NCBI GenBank assembly: GCA_023387375.1 | Contig: JAEWIE010000007.1 | Coordinates: 1-11,342, forward strand | Length of the DNA: 11,342 nucleotides | Direction: 5' to 3' | Origin: Bacteroidota bacterium | GTDB lineage: Bacteria > Bacteroidota > Bacteroidia > Flavobacteriales > Weeksellaceae | In this document: positions 1 through 6,921 of the stretch, in pieces | How positions within the stretch are numbered: the first letter of the stretch is position 1 | Layout of the letters: each line of letters begins with the position of its first letter | The notes under the pieces: model-generated | What the model saw: the letters and a program-made list of their open reading frames with translations, nothing else | The model's database searches: none | Told to the model about the DNA's origin: nothing | Program-made: the position numbers and the translations under genes

Positions 1-1377
1 AAGGAAGATATATCCCGATTTTCGTAACCGCTCCGTGGTAATCGTGCGTTCCAAGATTGCGCTGCCTGCAGTTCGCCAGTAGCTCTTCCTTGTGTGCGAC
101 CACTGCAAAGCTTGTGGTTTATTTACGCCGAGTTTCATCAAATTGGTAGCTTTGGTTTTAATCCGTTTCCATTGTTTCCAGATAGCCATACGCAGTCTCC
201 TGCGGTACCATTTATCGATTTCTCGTAATAGCGTCTTCATCTCGGCTTTCTTAAAGTAATTCACCCATCCTCGTATGTATTGGGATAGGGCTACCTTACG
301 TCTCTCGTTCCCCCAACCGTTGCTACGGGAGGTCAGTTCTTTTAACTTCGCCTTCAGCTTCGCAATGCTTTTGGGATGAACCCGTAACCTTCCTTCTCCT
401 TTATATTTGTAGAAGGTGTATCCTAGAAACTTAAGGTTTCGGATATTGGCAGACTGGCTCTTTTCATGATTGACTTCTAAGAATAGCTTAGTCTCAAGGA
501 AGTGTGTAATGCTCCGCATTACTCGTTCACTGCTGCGTTTACTCTTGCATAGGATTAAAAAATCATCGGCATATCGGACAAATTTGTGTCCCCTTCTCTC
601 TAATTCCTTGTCCAACTCGTTTAGCATTATATTACTCAACAGCGGACTCAGTGGTCCTCCCTGTGGCACCCCTTCTCGACTTGCTTCGAAGCCCGCTCCT
701 ATCTGAATGCCTGCGTTTAGGTAACCGTGTATTAATGATATGACACGGTTATCTTTTATAGTGTGGGAAAGCAGTTCTATCAATTTGCTATGATTTACAG
801 TGTCAAAGAACTTTTCTAAGTCCATATCAACCGCGTAGCTATAGCCTTCTGTGATATACTTTCTGCACTGTTCTAACGCTTGTTGCGCACTCCGCTTTGG
901 TCGGAACCCGTAGCTATAATCTGAGAATTGTGGCTCGTAGAGTTTCGTTAGAACTTGAGAGATCGATTGTTGGATTACCCTATCTACTACAGTAGGGATT
1001 CCCAATTGTCGCTTACTCCCATTTTCCTTCGGTATTTCTACTCTGCGCACAGGGTTTGGACGATACTTACCTTCAAGAATTTGACTTATTAGTTCATCCT
1101 TATGTCTTCGTAGATAGTCCCCAAGTTCTTTGACTTCCATCTTGTCGATACCTCCTACCCCTTTATTCCGCTTTACCGTTAGGTAAGCAGCGTTCAAATT
1201 TGATGGAGATAGAATCATCTCTAATAATCCAAAACTATTTTGGTATTTCTTGTTGATGCTTTCCTTTTCAGTTATCCACATAAAAGTCTGCCCTCCCACA
1301 TAGCCTTCGGATTCCGTCTTATTCTTTTGTGGCCAGGCCTTTGATGCTTCAAAGGTTTTCTGCTTTCTACCTTTCAT
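1..1377 (-). CDS. ltrA: Group II intron reverse transcriptase/maturase (C-terminus cut by window edge)
   Basis: The reading frame is open from ATG at 1377 to the window edge: 459 codons with no stop. It encodes the intron-encoded protein that splices the intron RNA and reverse-transcribes it during retrohoming. Visible blocks in order: RNKGVGGID (about 70-78), RT1 with RRVEIPKENG and LGIPTVVDRVIQQ (111-137), YGFRPKRSAQQAL (156-168), the motif A aspartate in AVDMDLEKFFD (D184), GVPQGGPLSPLLSNIMLNELD (236-256), the catalytic YADD at 269-272, NLKFLGYTF (314-322), and maturase domain X with QYIRGWVNYF (367-376). The last visible residues, TERLRKSGYIFL, resemble the usual end of such proteins, so probably only a few residues are missing and no HNH endonuclease domain is expected. 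An ATG 14 nt upstream is out of frame and meets a stop at once. Confidence 0.95.
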   Translation of the reverse strand, partial: MKGRKQKTFEASKAWPQKNKTESEGYVGGQTFMWITEKESINKKYQNSFGLLEMILSPSNLNAAYLTVKRNKGVGGIDKMEVKELGDYLRRHKDELISQILEGKYRPNPVRRVEIPKENGSKRQLGIPTVVDRVIQQSISQVLTKLYEPQFSDYSYGFRPKRSAQQALEQCRKYITEGYSYAVDMDLEKFFDTVNHSKLIELLSHTIKDNRVISLIHGYLNAGIQIGAGFEASREGVPQGGPLSPLLSNIMLNELDKELERRGHKFVRYADDFLILCKSKRSSERVMRSITHFLETKLFLEVNHEKSQSANIRNLKFLGYTFYKYKGEGRLRVHPKSIAKLKAKLKELTSRSNGWGNERRKVALSQYIRGWVNYFKKAEMKTLLREIDKWYRRRLRMAIWKQWKRIKTKATNLMKLGVNKPQALQWSHTRKSYWRTAGSAILERTITTERLRKSGYIFL

Positions 1378-1818
1378 ATGGTAACTTTCATTGTATTAAC
1401 ATCTACTAAGGTTCAGCCCTTCGTACTTTATATAACCTCTATACTATTCGTATGGATGCCACGTGAGTACTACTATGGCTTCTGCTGACTTCTCACGGCA
1501 ACTGTTGTCCGTGCTTCCGAAAAAAAAAACGTCCGCACGTCCGTGAGACCTCCCCAGGTAAGAACAATAACTTTCACCTCATCTACCTGCTACATTTACC
1601 ATAGTGCTTCCGTACAGTATAGGACTTCGGTTTGTTTAGCAACCTCATCCAGCACTTGCGGCCTTGTATGTAGTTTCTGTGCGTCAGGCCAAGGTTTTGC
1701 CGCCGACTTCCTTCAGATTCCACCTCACAATGGACACCTTTGTCTTAAGCTAACACTTCCAACTGTAATGGCGTGCTCGGGACTTTCACCCTAGAGTTAT
1801 TGCCCATGCTGGGCACAC
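1378..1818 (-). ncRNA. Group IIC intron ribozyme domains I-III (5' half)
   Basis: This 441-nt stretch has no gene; it is the catalytic RNA between the 5' splice site and the maturase start. The 5' end GTGTG is at 1818-1814. Domain I runs to about 1550. A candidate EBS1 (CAAA at 1634-1631) could pair with the last exon bases TTTG (1822-1819). A hairpin then follows, with outer stem TCTCACGG (1548-1541) pairing with CCGTGAGA (1498-1491) and inner stem CGTGC (1539-1535) pairing with GCACG (1514-1510 region). Its arm carries a run of ten T (1529-1520). The domain III core GAAGTCAGCAGAAGCCATAG (1492-1473) comes next, then the start of domain IV. Domain boundaries are inferred by resemblance to class IIC introns, not by folding software. 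Confidence 0.85.
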
Positions 1819-1822
1819 CAAA

Positions 1823-1857
1823 AAAAACACTGCATGCGAGTCGCATGCAGTGTTTTT
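1823..1857 (-). terminator. Rho-independent terminator of the guaB-lipoprotein operon; group IIC intron target
   Basis: This is a perfect inverted repeat. An 11-bp GC-containing stem (1828-1838 with 1842-1852) closes a 3-nt loop, and A5/T5 arms extend it. On the minus strand it is followed by eight T (1827-1820), as expected of an intrinsic terminator. It begins 17 nt after the stop of the lipoprotein gene at 1875. The A-tract on the other side would also allow weak termination on the plus strand. The group IIC intron starts at 1818, right after the T-tract, leaving the hairpin intact. Confidence 0.93.
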
Positions 1858-1874
1858 ACTTTTTGAAAAGGAAC

Positions 1875-2324
1875 CTAATTCGCTTCCATAATTCTAAGTG
1901 TTGAGCTCTGCGTAAATACTTTATTTCGATCGTAGAACGCGCGGCATAATTTACCCTTCAAGGTGTAACTGCCTTTCTCAAGAACAATAAAATTTTTATC
2001 TCTTTTGTAAATCGGTAAATTGTAAGTTCCCTTCCCTGTGAATCTCAAAATCAAATCGCAATCGGAATCGTTATATACAATGAGGGAGATTTTATCGCCG
2101 TCATTCGTATTCAGCAATATATCTAAGGATTCGGCTGCTGTTTGATGTTTGGCCAGCGAATCTCTTTCCATTAGTATTTCAAACTCGCTACGAATTACTT
2201 TCTTAGGAATCACTTTTGGGCTAGGCTCTACTTCTGTCTTTGCAGGCTGCACTCGCGGAGTACACGAAAAAATAATCAAAAGAAGAAATAGTCCAAGGAG
2301 AGAGACGGTACTTTTCTTTCTCAT
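1875..2324 (-). CDS. Small lipoprotein of unknown function downstream of guaB
   Basis: This 149-aa protein has a type II signal peptide. A basic start (MRKK) and a hydrophobic stretch (residues 8-20) end in the lipobox IIFS-C with Cys21, so it should be lipid-anchored in the envelope. A short Pro/Lys/Glu linker follows (about 24-45). The C-terminal globular domain (about 70-149) contains LIVYNDSDCDLILRF, a Tyr-rich centre and a second Cys in KGKLCRAFYD. C83 and the later cysteine could form a disulfide. The fold resembles small Bacteroidota domains such as DUF6759, recalled from memory and not certain. Its ATG follows the guaB stop with no gap (TAAATG), so translation is probably coupled to guaB, and the terminator 17 nt downstream ends the unit. 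Nothing in the sequence links it to purine metabolism. Confidence 0.85.
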   Translation of the reverse strand: MRKKSTVSLLGLFLLLIIFSCTPRVQPAKTEVEPSPKVIPKKVIRSEFEILMERDSLAKHQTAAESLDILLNTNDGDKISLIVYNDSDCDLILRFTGKGTYNLPIYKRDKNFIVLEKGSYTLKGKLCRAFYDRNKVFTQSSTLRIMEAN

Positions 2325-3785
2325 TTACAGTGAATAATTTGGCGCTTCTTGCGTAATGATTACATCGTGTGGATGCGATTCTTTTAAACCAGATCCCGTA
2401 ATTTGAACCATTTGCGTATCGTTTTGTAGCGCCTCAATATCTTTTGCACCACAATATCCCATTCCCGCTCTAATTCCTCCAGTTAACTGAAACACCACAT
2501 CTTCGATTTTTCCTTTGTGAGGAACTCTTCCTTCAATTCCTTCTGGAACAAATTTTTTCGCTTCGCTTTGGAAGTATCTTTCTTTCCCCCCACGTTTCAT
2601 TGCGGAAAGACTTCCCATTCCTTGGTAAGACTTAAACTTACGGCCTTGGAAAATAATTTCTTCTCCTGGGGCCTCGTCCGTTCCTGCAAGCAAAGACCCT
2701 AGCATTACAGCACCAGCTCCACTAGCAATCGCTTTTACAATGTCTCCTGATAGTTTGATTCCCCCGTCTGCAATCACCGCCACGTTCTTTGTTTTTGCAT
2801 ACTCAAATACATTGTAAATCGCAGAAAGCTGTGGAACTCCCACACCCGCTACAACCCGAGTTGTACAAATTGAACCTGGGCCTACTCCTACTTTAAGAAC
2901 GTTTGCTCCTGCTGCAATAAGATCTTCAGCGGCTTTTGCGGTTACAATATTTCCTCCTACAATGTCAAGCTCAGGGAAATTAGCACGAATTTCTTTCACC
3001 TTTTCAAGAACACCCTTGGAATGACCGTGAGCAGAATCAACGGCGATAATATCCACACCGGCATCCACTAAGGCTTGTACTCGAGCTATGGTATCTTCTC
3101 CGATTCCTACGCCTGCTCCTACTAATAAGCGCCCACTTTCGTCTTTGTTTGCATTCGGATACTCCAGTTGATTGTCAATGTCTTTTATTGTAATAAGACC
3201 CACGAGTTTAAATTTCTCATCTACAATCGGTAGCTTCTCAATTCTATTTTTAAGTAGAATTTCTTTTGCATCCTCAAGAGTAGTCCTTTTGTCAGAAGTG
3301 ATAAGATCCTCTTTGGTCATCAACTCCTCCACTTTAACCTCAAGATTCTCTTGGTATTTTACATCACGATTTGTGATAATTCCAATTAAGGTATTGTCAG
3401 AGTCTACCACAGGTAGTCCTGAAATTTTGAATTTTGCCATTAAATTTCTTGCCTCTGCAAGAGTATGGTCTTTCGATAAAGTCACAGGATCCGCAATCAT
3501 CCCATTCTCAGAGCGTTTTACGCGGTTCACTTGCCCCGCCTGCTCTTCAATGCTCATGTTTTTATGAATAAATCCCAAGCCACCGATTCGGGCTAGGGCA
3601 ATTGCCATGTCTGCCTCCGTCACGGTATCCATTGCTGCAGATACGATTGGAACGTTAAGCGTAATTTTATCAGTAAGTCTTGATTTTAGAGAAACCTGGC
3701 TAGGTAATACTTCAGAATAAGAAGGAATAAGAAGAACGTCATCGAAAGTGATGGCTGCCTCCACGATTTTGTTATGTATAGACAT
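2325..3785 (-). CDS. guaB: Inosine-5'-monophosphate dehydrogenase
   Basis: The 486-aa cytosolic enzyme oxidises IMP to XMP with NAD+, the first committed and rate-limiting step of GMP synthesis. The length is normal for bacterial GuaB. The TIM barrel starts with TFDDVLLIPSYSEVLP (13-28) and VPIVSAAMDTVTE (45-57). It is interrupted by a CBS (Bateman) pair (about 95-205), with ISGLPVVD and IEKLPIVDE marking the two repeats. The catalytic loop GSICTTR places the nucleophile at Cys307. IADGGIKLSGDIVKAIASGA (338-357) and MLGSLLAGTDEAPGE form the phosphate-binding region, GMGSLSAMKRG binds IMP, and the mobile flap carries the Arg403-Tyr404 dyad in KERYFQ. All key residues are present. A Bacteroidota-type promoter lies just upstream, and the lipoprotein gene follows directly. 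Confidence 0.98.
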   Translation of the reverse strand: MSIHNKIVEAAITFDDVLLIPSYSEVLPSQVSLKSRLTDKITLNVPIVSAAMDTVTEADMAIALARIGGLGFIHKNMSIEEQAGQVNRVKRSENGMIADPVTLSKDHTLAEARNLMAKFKISGLPVVDSDNTLIGIITNRDVKYQENLEVKVEELMTKEDLITSDKRTTLEDAKEILLKNRIEKLPIVDEKFKLVGLITIKDIDNQLEYPNANKDESGRLLVGAGVGIGEDTIARVQALVDAGVDIIAVDSAHGHSKGVLEKVKEIRANFPELDIVGGNIVTAKAAEDLIAAGANVLKVGVGPGSICTTRVVAGVGVPQLSAIYNVFEYAKTKNVAVIADGGIKLSGDIVKAIASGAGAVMLGSLLAGTDEAPGEEIIFQGRKFKSYQGMGSLSAMKRGGKERYFQSEAKKFVPEGIEGRVPHKGKIEDVVFQLTGGIRAGMGYCGAKDIEALQNDTQMVQITGSGLKESHPHDVIITQEAPNYSL

Positions 3786-3799
3786 CTTTACTTTCTGTG

Positions 3800-3807
3800 C
3801 AAAATTA
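3800..3807 (-). promoter_or_regulatory. guaB promoter -7 element (TAATTTTG)
   Basis: On the minus strand TAATTTTG matches the Bacteroidota -7 consensus TAnnTTTG. It ends 14 nt before the guaB ATG at 3785, so the leader would be very short (roughly 5-10 nt). The -33 region at the usual 19-bp spacing is only T-rich, without an exact TTTG. The match is identical to the -7 element of rpmE in this window. Confidence 0.55.
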
Positions 3808-3900
3808 AAGCATTTATTTGAAAAGTAAAAATTTTATAGGATATGTTACTGAAAATTAACACAAATTGTCAAATCCGATCTTCGCCTAATCTACTGAAAA

Positions 3901-4437
3901 TTATAAATTTCGGGTACGTGAAATTGTTTTCGTGGCGTCGTGACTTTTGGAATAGTTGATTAAATCAGAAAGATCCTGCTCCGTAAATTTTCCACTTATA
4001 TCTATATACACAAGTTCTGAATCGGATTTCACTGCAATTAAAAATTTGCGAATTTGATTTGACTTTCGCTGCACACCAAAATCAATTGTCTCTGAGTCTT
4101 TCTTAACGCTAACCCAAGGTTGAATGTCGCTCCTATTCATATAGCGAGTAAAACTGCGGTTTAACTCCTTACTCGAGTTTTCGATGGTGAAGATTTGTAC
4201 GTCTGATATCTTCTTCAAAAGAGCAATCATAGCTGCTCCATCGGGCTCATCTTTTAGCGCAATTTTAACGACAGGTTTAGCCAGCCACATTGGAACATTT
4301 ACCTTGACATAGTTTGCGTCTTTAAAGCCTGGGGTATTTTCATTGAAAAAGTTTGCGTTCTGTCTTTTCGAAACCATACAGGATTGTAGCATTCCTCCAA
4401 AAACAAGAAGTAAAACAAAGTATTTAAAATTTTTCAT
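3901..4437 (-). CDS. DUF4252-type lipoprotein, last gene of the sigma-factor operon
   Basis: This 178-aa protein has a lipoprotein signal (hydrophobic 7-17, lipobox LQS-C, Cys20). The mature part resembles the Bacteroidota DUF4252 family: an alpha/beta pattern with LLKKISDVQIFTIENSS in the middle, PWVSVKKDSETIDFGV, and a C-terminal strand-helix unit reading ELVYIDISGKFTEQDLSDL. The last motif parallels MVFLLLDGKISMEDVNNL in the preceding gene, so the two proteins are probably distant paralogues. It starts 8 nt after the stop of that gene. The biochemical role of DUF4252 is unknown; linkage to the sigma factor suggests an envelope or stress function. No clear hairpin terminator follows. Confidence 0.8.
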   Translation of the reverse strand: MKNFKYFVLLLVFGGMLQSCMVSKRQNANFFNENTPGFKDANYVKVNVPMWLAKPVVKIALKDEPDGAAMIALLKKISDVQIFTIENSSKELNRSFTRYMNRSDIQPWVSVKKDSETIDFGVQRKSNQIRKFLIAVKSDSELVYIDISGKFTEQDLSDLINYSKSHDATKTISRTRNL

Positions 4438-4445
4438 GATTCTAT

Positions 4446-5687
4446 TTAAAATGATTTATAACTTCCTCCCGAATTTTGTTTCACATGAGAAGTGGGTTTT
4501 GGATTGGAACGGTATCGAACCGATCCTCCCGAACTTACTTCTCCTTCTACGCTCCTCGACGCATTAATCTTTAAATTCCCGCCAGAAGATACATCAACTC
4601 GTACATCCTCTGATTTAAGGTTTTGAGCATTGATTGCAGCTGCACTCGAAACTTCATAAGCAGCAGAGCTAGCCACTCCGCTAATAGATACATTCACACC
4701 ACTCGAGCCTTTCACATCTAATTGTTTTGTATTTAAATCTATCGCCCCGTTAGCACCTGAGGCTGCATCCAAATTCACACTATTGATGGCATCAAGATCT
4801 AGAGACAAACGAGCCCCTGACGCAATCTTTAATTCAAAATCTTTTCCTGAGACTCTATTGAGACCATTAAAGTTTGCGCCTCCTGTTACATTCAAATCTG
4901 TGAGGCTAGGTGCCGACACCTCCACATGCAAGTTCTTGAAGGAAATTCCCTTTCTGTTCGGAGACTCAATAAAAACTTTCAATATTCCACCCACTACCTC
5001 CGTCTTCACATATTGTAATTTATCGCCATCTGCGCTCACCGAGACCTTCTGCTCTGGACTTTGGGTAAAGGATACTCTCACACCTGAACTCGCAGTAATT
5101 CCATTAAATTTCCCGACGTTACGCACTTCTCGAGTTAAAATGCTAGAATTTGTAATGTGCGTATCGTTTTGCTTACGATTTGAATTTAAAGAGGATTGGC
5201 TTTGTGTAGCTAAATTATTCACATCCTCCATTGAGATCTTGCCATCAAGAAGAAGGAATACCATATTGTCTCCTGTGGTTACACTTAAAAGCAAATCACT
5301 TAGGGTATCTCCCTTCGTATCGGCGGCCAAAAATCGCACCTTGCTTTCATTGCTATTGACTGTAATTAGCTCCTCATAGTTAAGGTTTTGAATCGATGAG
5401 ATTAAACCTTGGCGCAAATTGGCATGCGAGGGTGATTTGCCTTCAGAAGGCTCCATAATGAGAATCCGAATTCCGTCGATCTTCCCAAGCATAGGCTGAA
5501 TCGTTTCGAGTTCTGCATCTTGTAAATCCAGTTGACTTAGAAGACTAAACATCGGCTTAGCAATTTTGATGGAAGTGATACCCTCGGTATTTTGATACCG
5601 ATCAAAGAGTTCTATGATTTTTGTTTTTTGTCCAAATACATTGAGAACGGATCCCAAGAACAAAAAACTTAGTATTATTTTTTTCAT
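4446..5687 (-). CDS. Secreted DUF4252-GIN (DUF2807) fusion protein
   Basis: I chose ATG 5687 (413 aa) because it opens a clean signal peptide, MKKIILSFLFLGSVLNVFG, cleaved near residue 19-20; an upstream in-frame ATG at 5726 would put 13 polar residues before it and overlap the previous gene. Residues about 35-163 form a DUF4252-like domain (GITSIKIAKPMFSLL, DGIRILIMEP, MVFLLLDGKISMEDVNNL). After a polar linker (164-185), residues 190-395 form a GIN/DUF2807 domain, a right-handed beta-helix fold of unknown function common in Bacteroidota. Its rungs show as repeating SG/SS turns near 200, 290, 310, 329, 348, 368 and 386, about 19 residues apart in the second half. The tail is Ser/Gly-rich. It starts 10 nt after the membrane-protein stop. 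No lipobox, so it is probably periplasmic or exported. Confidence 0.85.
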   Translation of the reverse strand: MKKIILSFLFLGSVLNVFGQKTKIIELFDRYQNTEGITSIKIAKPMFSLLSQLDLQDAELETIQPMLGKIDGIRILIMEPSEGKSPSHANLRQGLISSIQNLNYEELITVNSNESKVRFLAADTKGDTLSDLLLSVTTGDNMVFLLLDGKISMEDVNNLATQSQSSLNSNRKQNDTHITNSSILTREVRNVGKFNGITASSGVRVSFTQSPEQKVSVSADGDKLQYVKTEVVGGILKVFIESPNRKGISFKNLHVEVSAPSLTDLNVTGGANFNGLNRVSGKDFELKIASGARLSLDLDAINSVNLDAASGANGAIDLNTKQLDVKGSSGVNVSISGVASSAAYEVSSAAAINAQNLKSEDVRVDVSSGGNLKINASRSVEGEVSSGGSVRYRSNPKPTSHVKQNSGGSYKSF

Positions 5688-5697
5688 TGTTTTGTAA

Positions 5698-6381
5698 TTA
5701 AAATTCAACATTTTCAAATGTAGCATCTGCCTTGGCTACCGTTTGGGAAACCTTGTCAGACAAAATTCTTAAGGAGTATTTTGTAATATCTATGGCTTCG
5801 GCTTCATTTTCAATCTTCTGACCATTGATGATCACATAATTGTCTTGGTAGTCTTTCTTATCCACACCACTGCTTTTCTTGATTTCTTTGGTTTTCAGCA
5901 CTTTAGGTTCGTTTTGTACATAACGTACTTTTCCGTGTTTTTTTAATCGACCTCGGGTGGGTAAAATCTTATTTAGCACCTTCTGCTCATCATTAGAGGC
6001 TTGTTTATTTCGTCCGATTGAATCTTGTTTAGAATCAGACTCTTCGAGCTTCTCTACTTGGGCTTGGACCTGGTTCTCCAATTCAATATTCTGCTTTTCG
6101 GATAAGATCGCTTCCTTTACTTGCCGATCGGCTAGCTCGATTGAGGTTTCGCTTGGGGACTGATAAAAATAGCCGATCCCAAAGGCTACCAAAAGTGCGA
6201 CACTAGCCGCCACAAGAAAATAAGGTCTCGATTTGCGTTTTACAGGAACGCCAACTCGTAATTCCTTTTCAGGTAAACTTTCAGCTTCTTTCAGAAAGTC
6301 TTTAAACTCCCATTCAAGCTTATCGTCTTTTAGGTTCTTTAATAGATCTTTATATGTCTGTGGATAGTTCTCTTTTTTCAT
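5698..6381 (-). CDS. Single-pass membrane protein, candidate anti-sigma factor
   Basis: The 227-aa product has a charged N-terminal part (1-53) that should be cytoplasmic and one transmembrane helix (about 54-73, YFLVAASVALLVAFGIGYFY). A long Glu/Gln/Lys-rich, coiled-coil-prone stretch (84-125) follows, then a basic region and a short C-terminal segment (NYVIINGQKIENEAEAIDI). Its start overlaps the end of the sigma-factor gene by 32 bp, which points to translational coupling and a partner role. The topology matches anti-sigma factors, but no zinc-binding HxxxCxxC motif is visible and the N-terminus does not match a family I recognise. The anti-sigma role is therefore inferred from position and topology. 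It could instead be an envelope protein regulated by the sigma factor. Confidence 0.8.
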   Translation of the reverse strand: MKKENYPQTYKDLLKNLKDDKLEWEFKDFLKEAESLPEKELRVGVPVKRKSRPYFLVAASVALLVAFGIGYFYQSPSETSIELADRQVKEAILSEKQNIELENQVQAQVEKLEESDSKQDSIGRNKQASNDEQKVLNKILPTRGRLKKHGKVRYVQNEPKVLKTKEIKKSSGVDKKDYQDNYVIINGQKIENEAEAIDITKYSLRILSDKVSQTVAKADATFENVEF

Positions 6382-6865
6382 AATTCATCAGTTCTGTAAT
6401 TTTGACGCGTAGCTTTTCACGTGCCCTATTTAAGTTTACGCGTACGGCATTGGCTTCCATTTGCAACACTTCACATATTTCTGATACTTCGTATTCTTCG
6501 ACATCCTTTAAATGAACAACCAATTTCTGTTTTTCCGGCAATTGATCAATAAACTTTAATATGTGCTCTTTTAGATTGTTAGGCTCCACTTTACTCGGTT
6601 CACTTCTGCTAAAAGTAAAACTTGCAAATCCTAATTTTACATCTTCGTGCTTAAGCCTATTTAAACAATCGTTCCGCACACATCGTAAAGCAAATGATTT
6701 TAAATTTTGATATTCATGCAGAGTCTCACGTTTTTGCCAAAATTTAATCATCAAATCCTGCACAACATCCTGTGCTTCGTCACTGCTACGCACGAATTTT
6801 TTGGCAAAACGATACATCTCATCCTTGAGCGTAAATACGGTTGCTTCAAATTCGTCCTGAGTCAT
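6350..6865 (-). CDS. ECF-family RNA polymerase sigma factor
   Basis: At 171 aa this has the size and order of an extracytoplasmic-function sigma-70 factor, which directs RNA polymerase to a specific regulon. Region 2 spans about 10-75, with DEAQDVVQDLMIKFWQKR (region 2.2, core binding) and LKSFALRCVRNDCLNRLK (2.3-2.4, melting and -10 recognition). Region 4 spans about 100-155, with QLPEKQKLVVHLKDVEEYEV leading into a helix-turn-helix SEICEVLQMEANAVRVNLNR and AREKLR, for -35 recognition. Region 3 is absent, as usual for this class. It heads a four-gene minus-strand operon. The 60-nt upstream gap lacks a good TAnnTTTG element, so the operon may be transcribed by an alternative sigma, possibly this one. 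Confidence 0.95.
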   Translation of the reverse strand: MTQDEFEATVFTLKDEMYRFAKKFVRSSDEAQDVVQDLMIKFWQKRETLHEYQNLKSFALRCVRNDCLNRLKHEDVKLGFASFTFSRSEPSKVEPNNLKEHILKFIDQLPEKQKLVVHLKDVEEYEVSEICEVLQMEANAVRVNLNRAREKLRVKITELMNYEKRELSTDI

Positions 6866-6921
6866 AATTTCGGGTTCTAATAATAAGACAATAATAAGCC
6901 TTAAAGCATTACATGGAATCG

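Larger units (their letters stand above)
1..1818 (-). mobile_element. Group IIC intron (5' part and ORF; 3' end outside window)
   Basis: Read on the minus strand, the element begins at 1818 with GTGTGCCCAGCATGGGC, a group II 5' splice site (GUGYG) and domain I start. It continues through 440 nt of ribozyme sequence into a maturase ORF in domain IV. Recalled from memory, the 5' RNA closely resembles the Oceanobacillus iheyensis group IIC intron, with shared stretches such as GGGTGAAAGTCCCGA, GGAATCTGAAGGAAG and GAAGTCAGCAGAAG. Class IIC introns are known to insert just downstream of rho-independent terminators. Here the last stem base of a perfect terminator (1828) lies 9 nt (T8G) before the intron. 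Domains V and VI and the 3' splice site lie beyond position 1, so completeness cannot be judged. Confidence 0.93.

Noticed and set aside
1543..1794. 83-codon plus-strand frame in the intron 5' region
   Set aside because: It lies over conserved ribozyme domains read from the opposite strand; the base pattern is explained by RNA structure.
3172..3567. 131-codon plus-strand frame inside guaB
   Set aside because: It is fully antisense to the CBS region of guaB, whose conserved residues explain the sequence; there is no independent start context or family match.
4783..5379. Long open frame (198 codons) on the plus strand opposite the DUF4252-GIN gene
   Set aside because: It is antisense to a gene with signal peptide and clear domain pattern. 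Its translation has no recognisable domain and its openness follows from the low-complexity Ser/Gly/Val repeat coding on the other strand.
5688..5726. Upstream ATG at 5726 for the DUF4252-GIN gene
   Set aside because: It would put 13 polar residues before an otherwise perfect signal peptide and overlap the previous gene by 29 bp; ATG 5687 is a better start.
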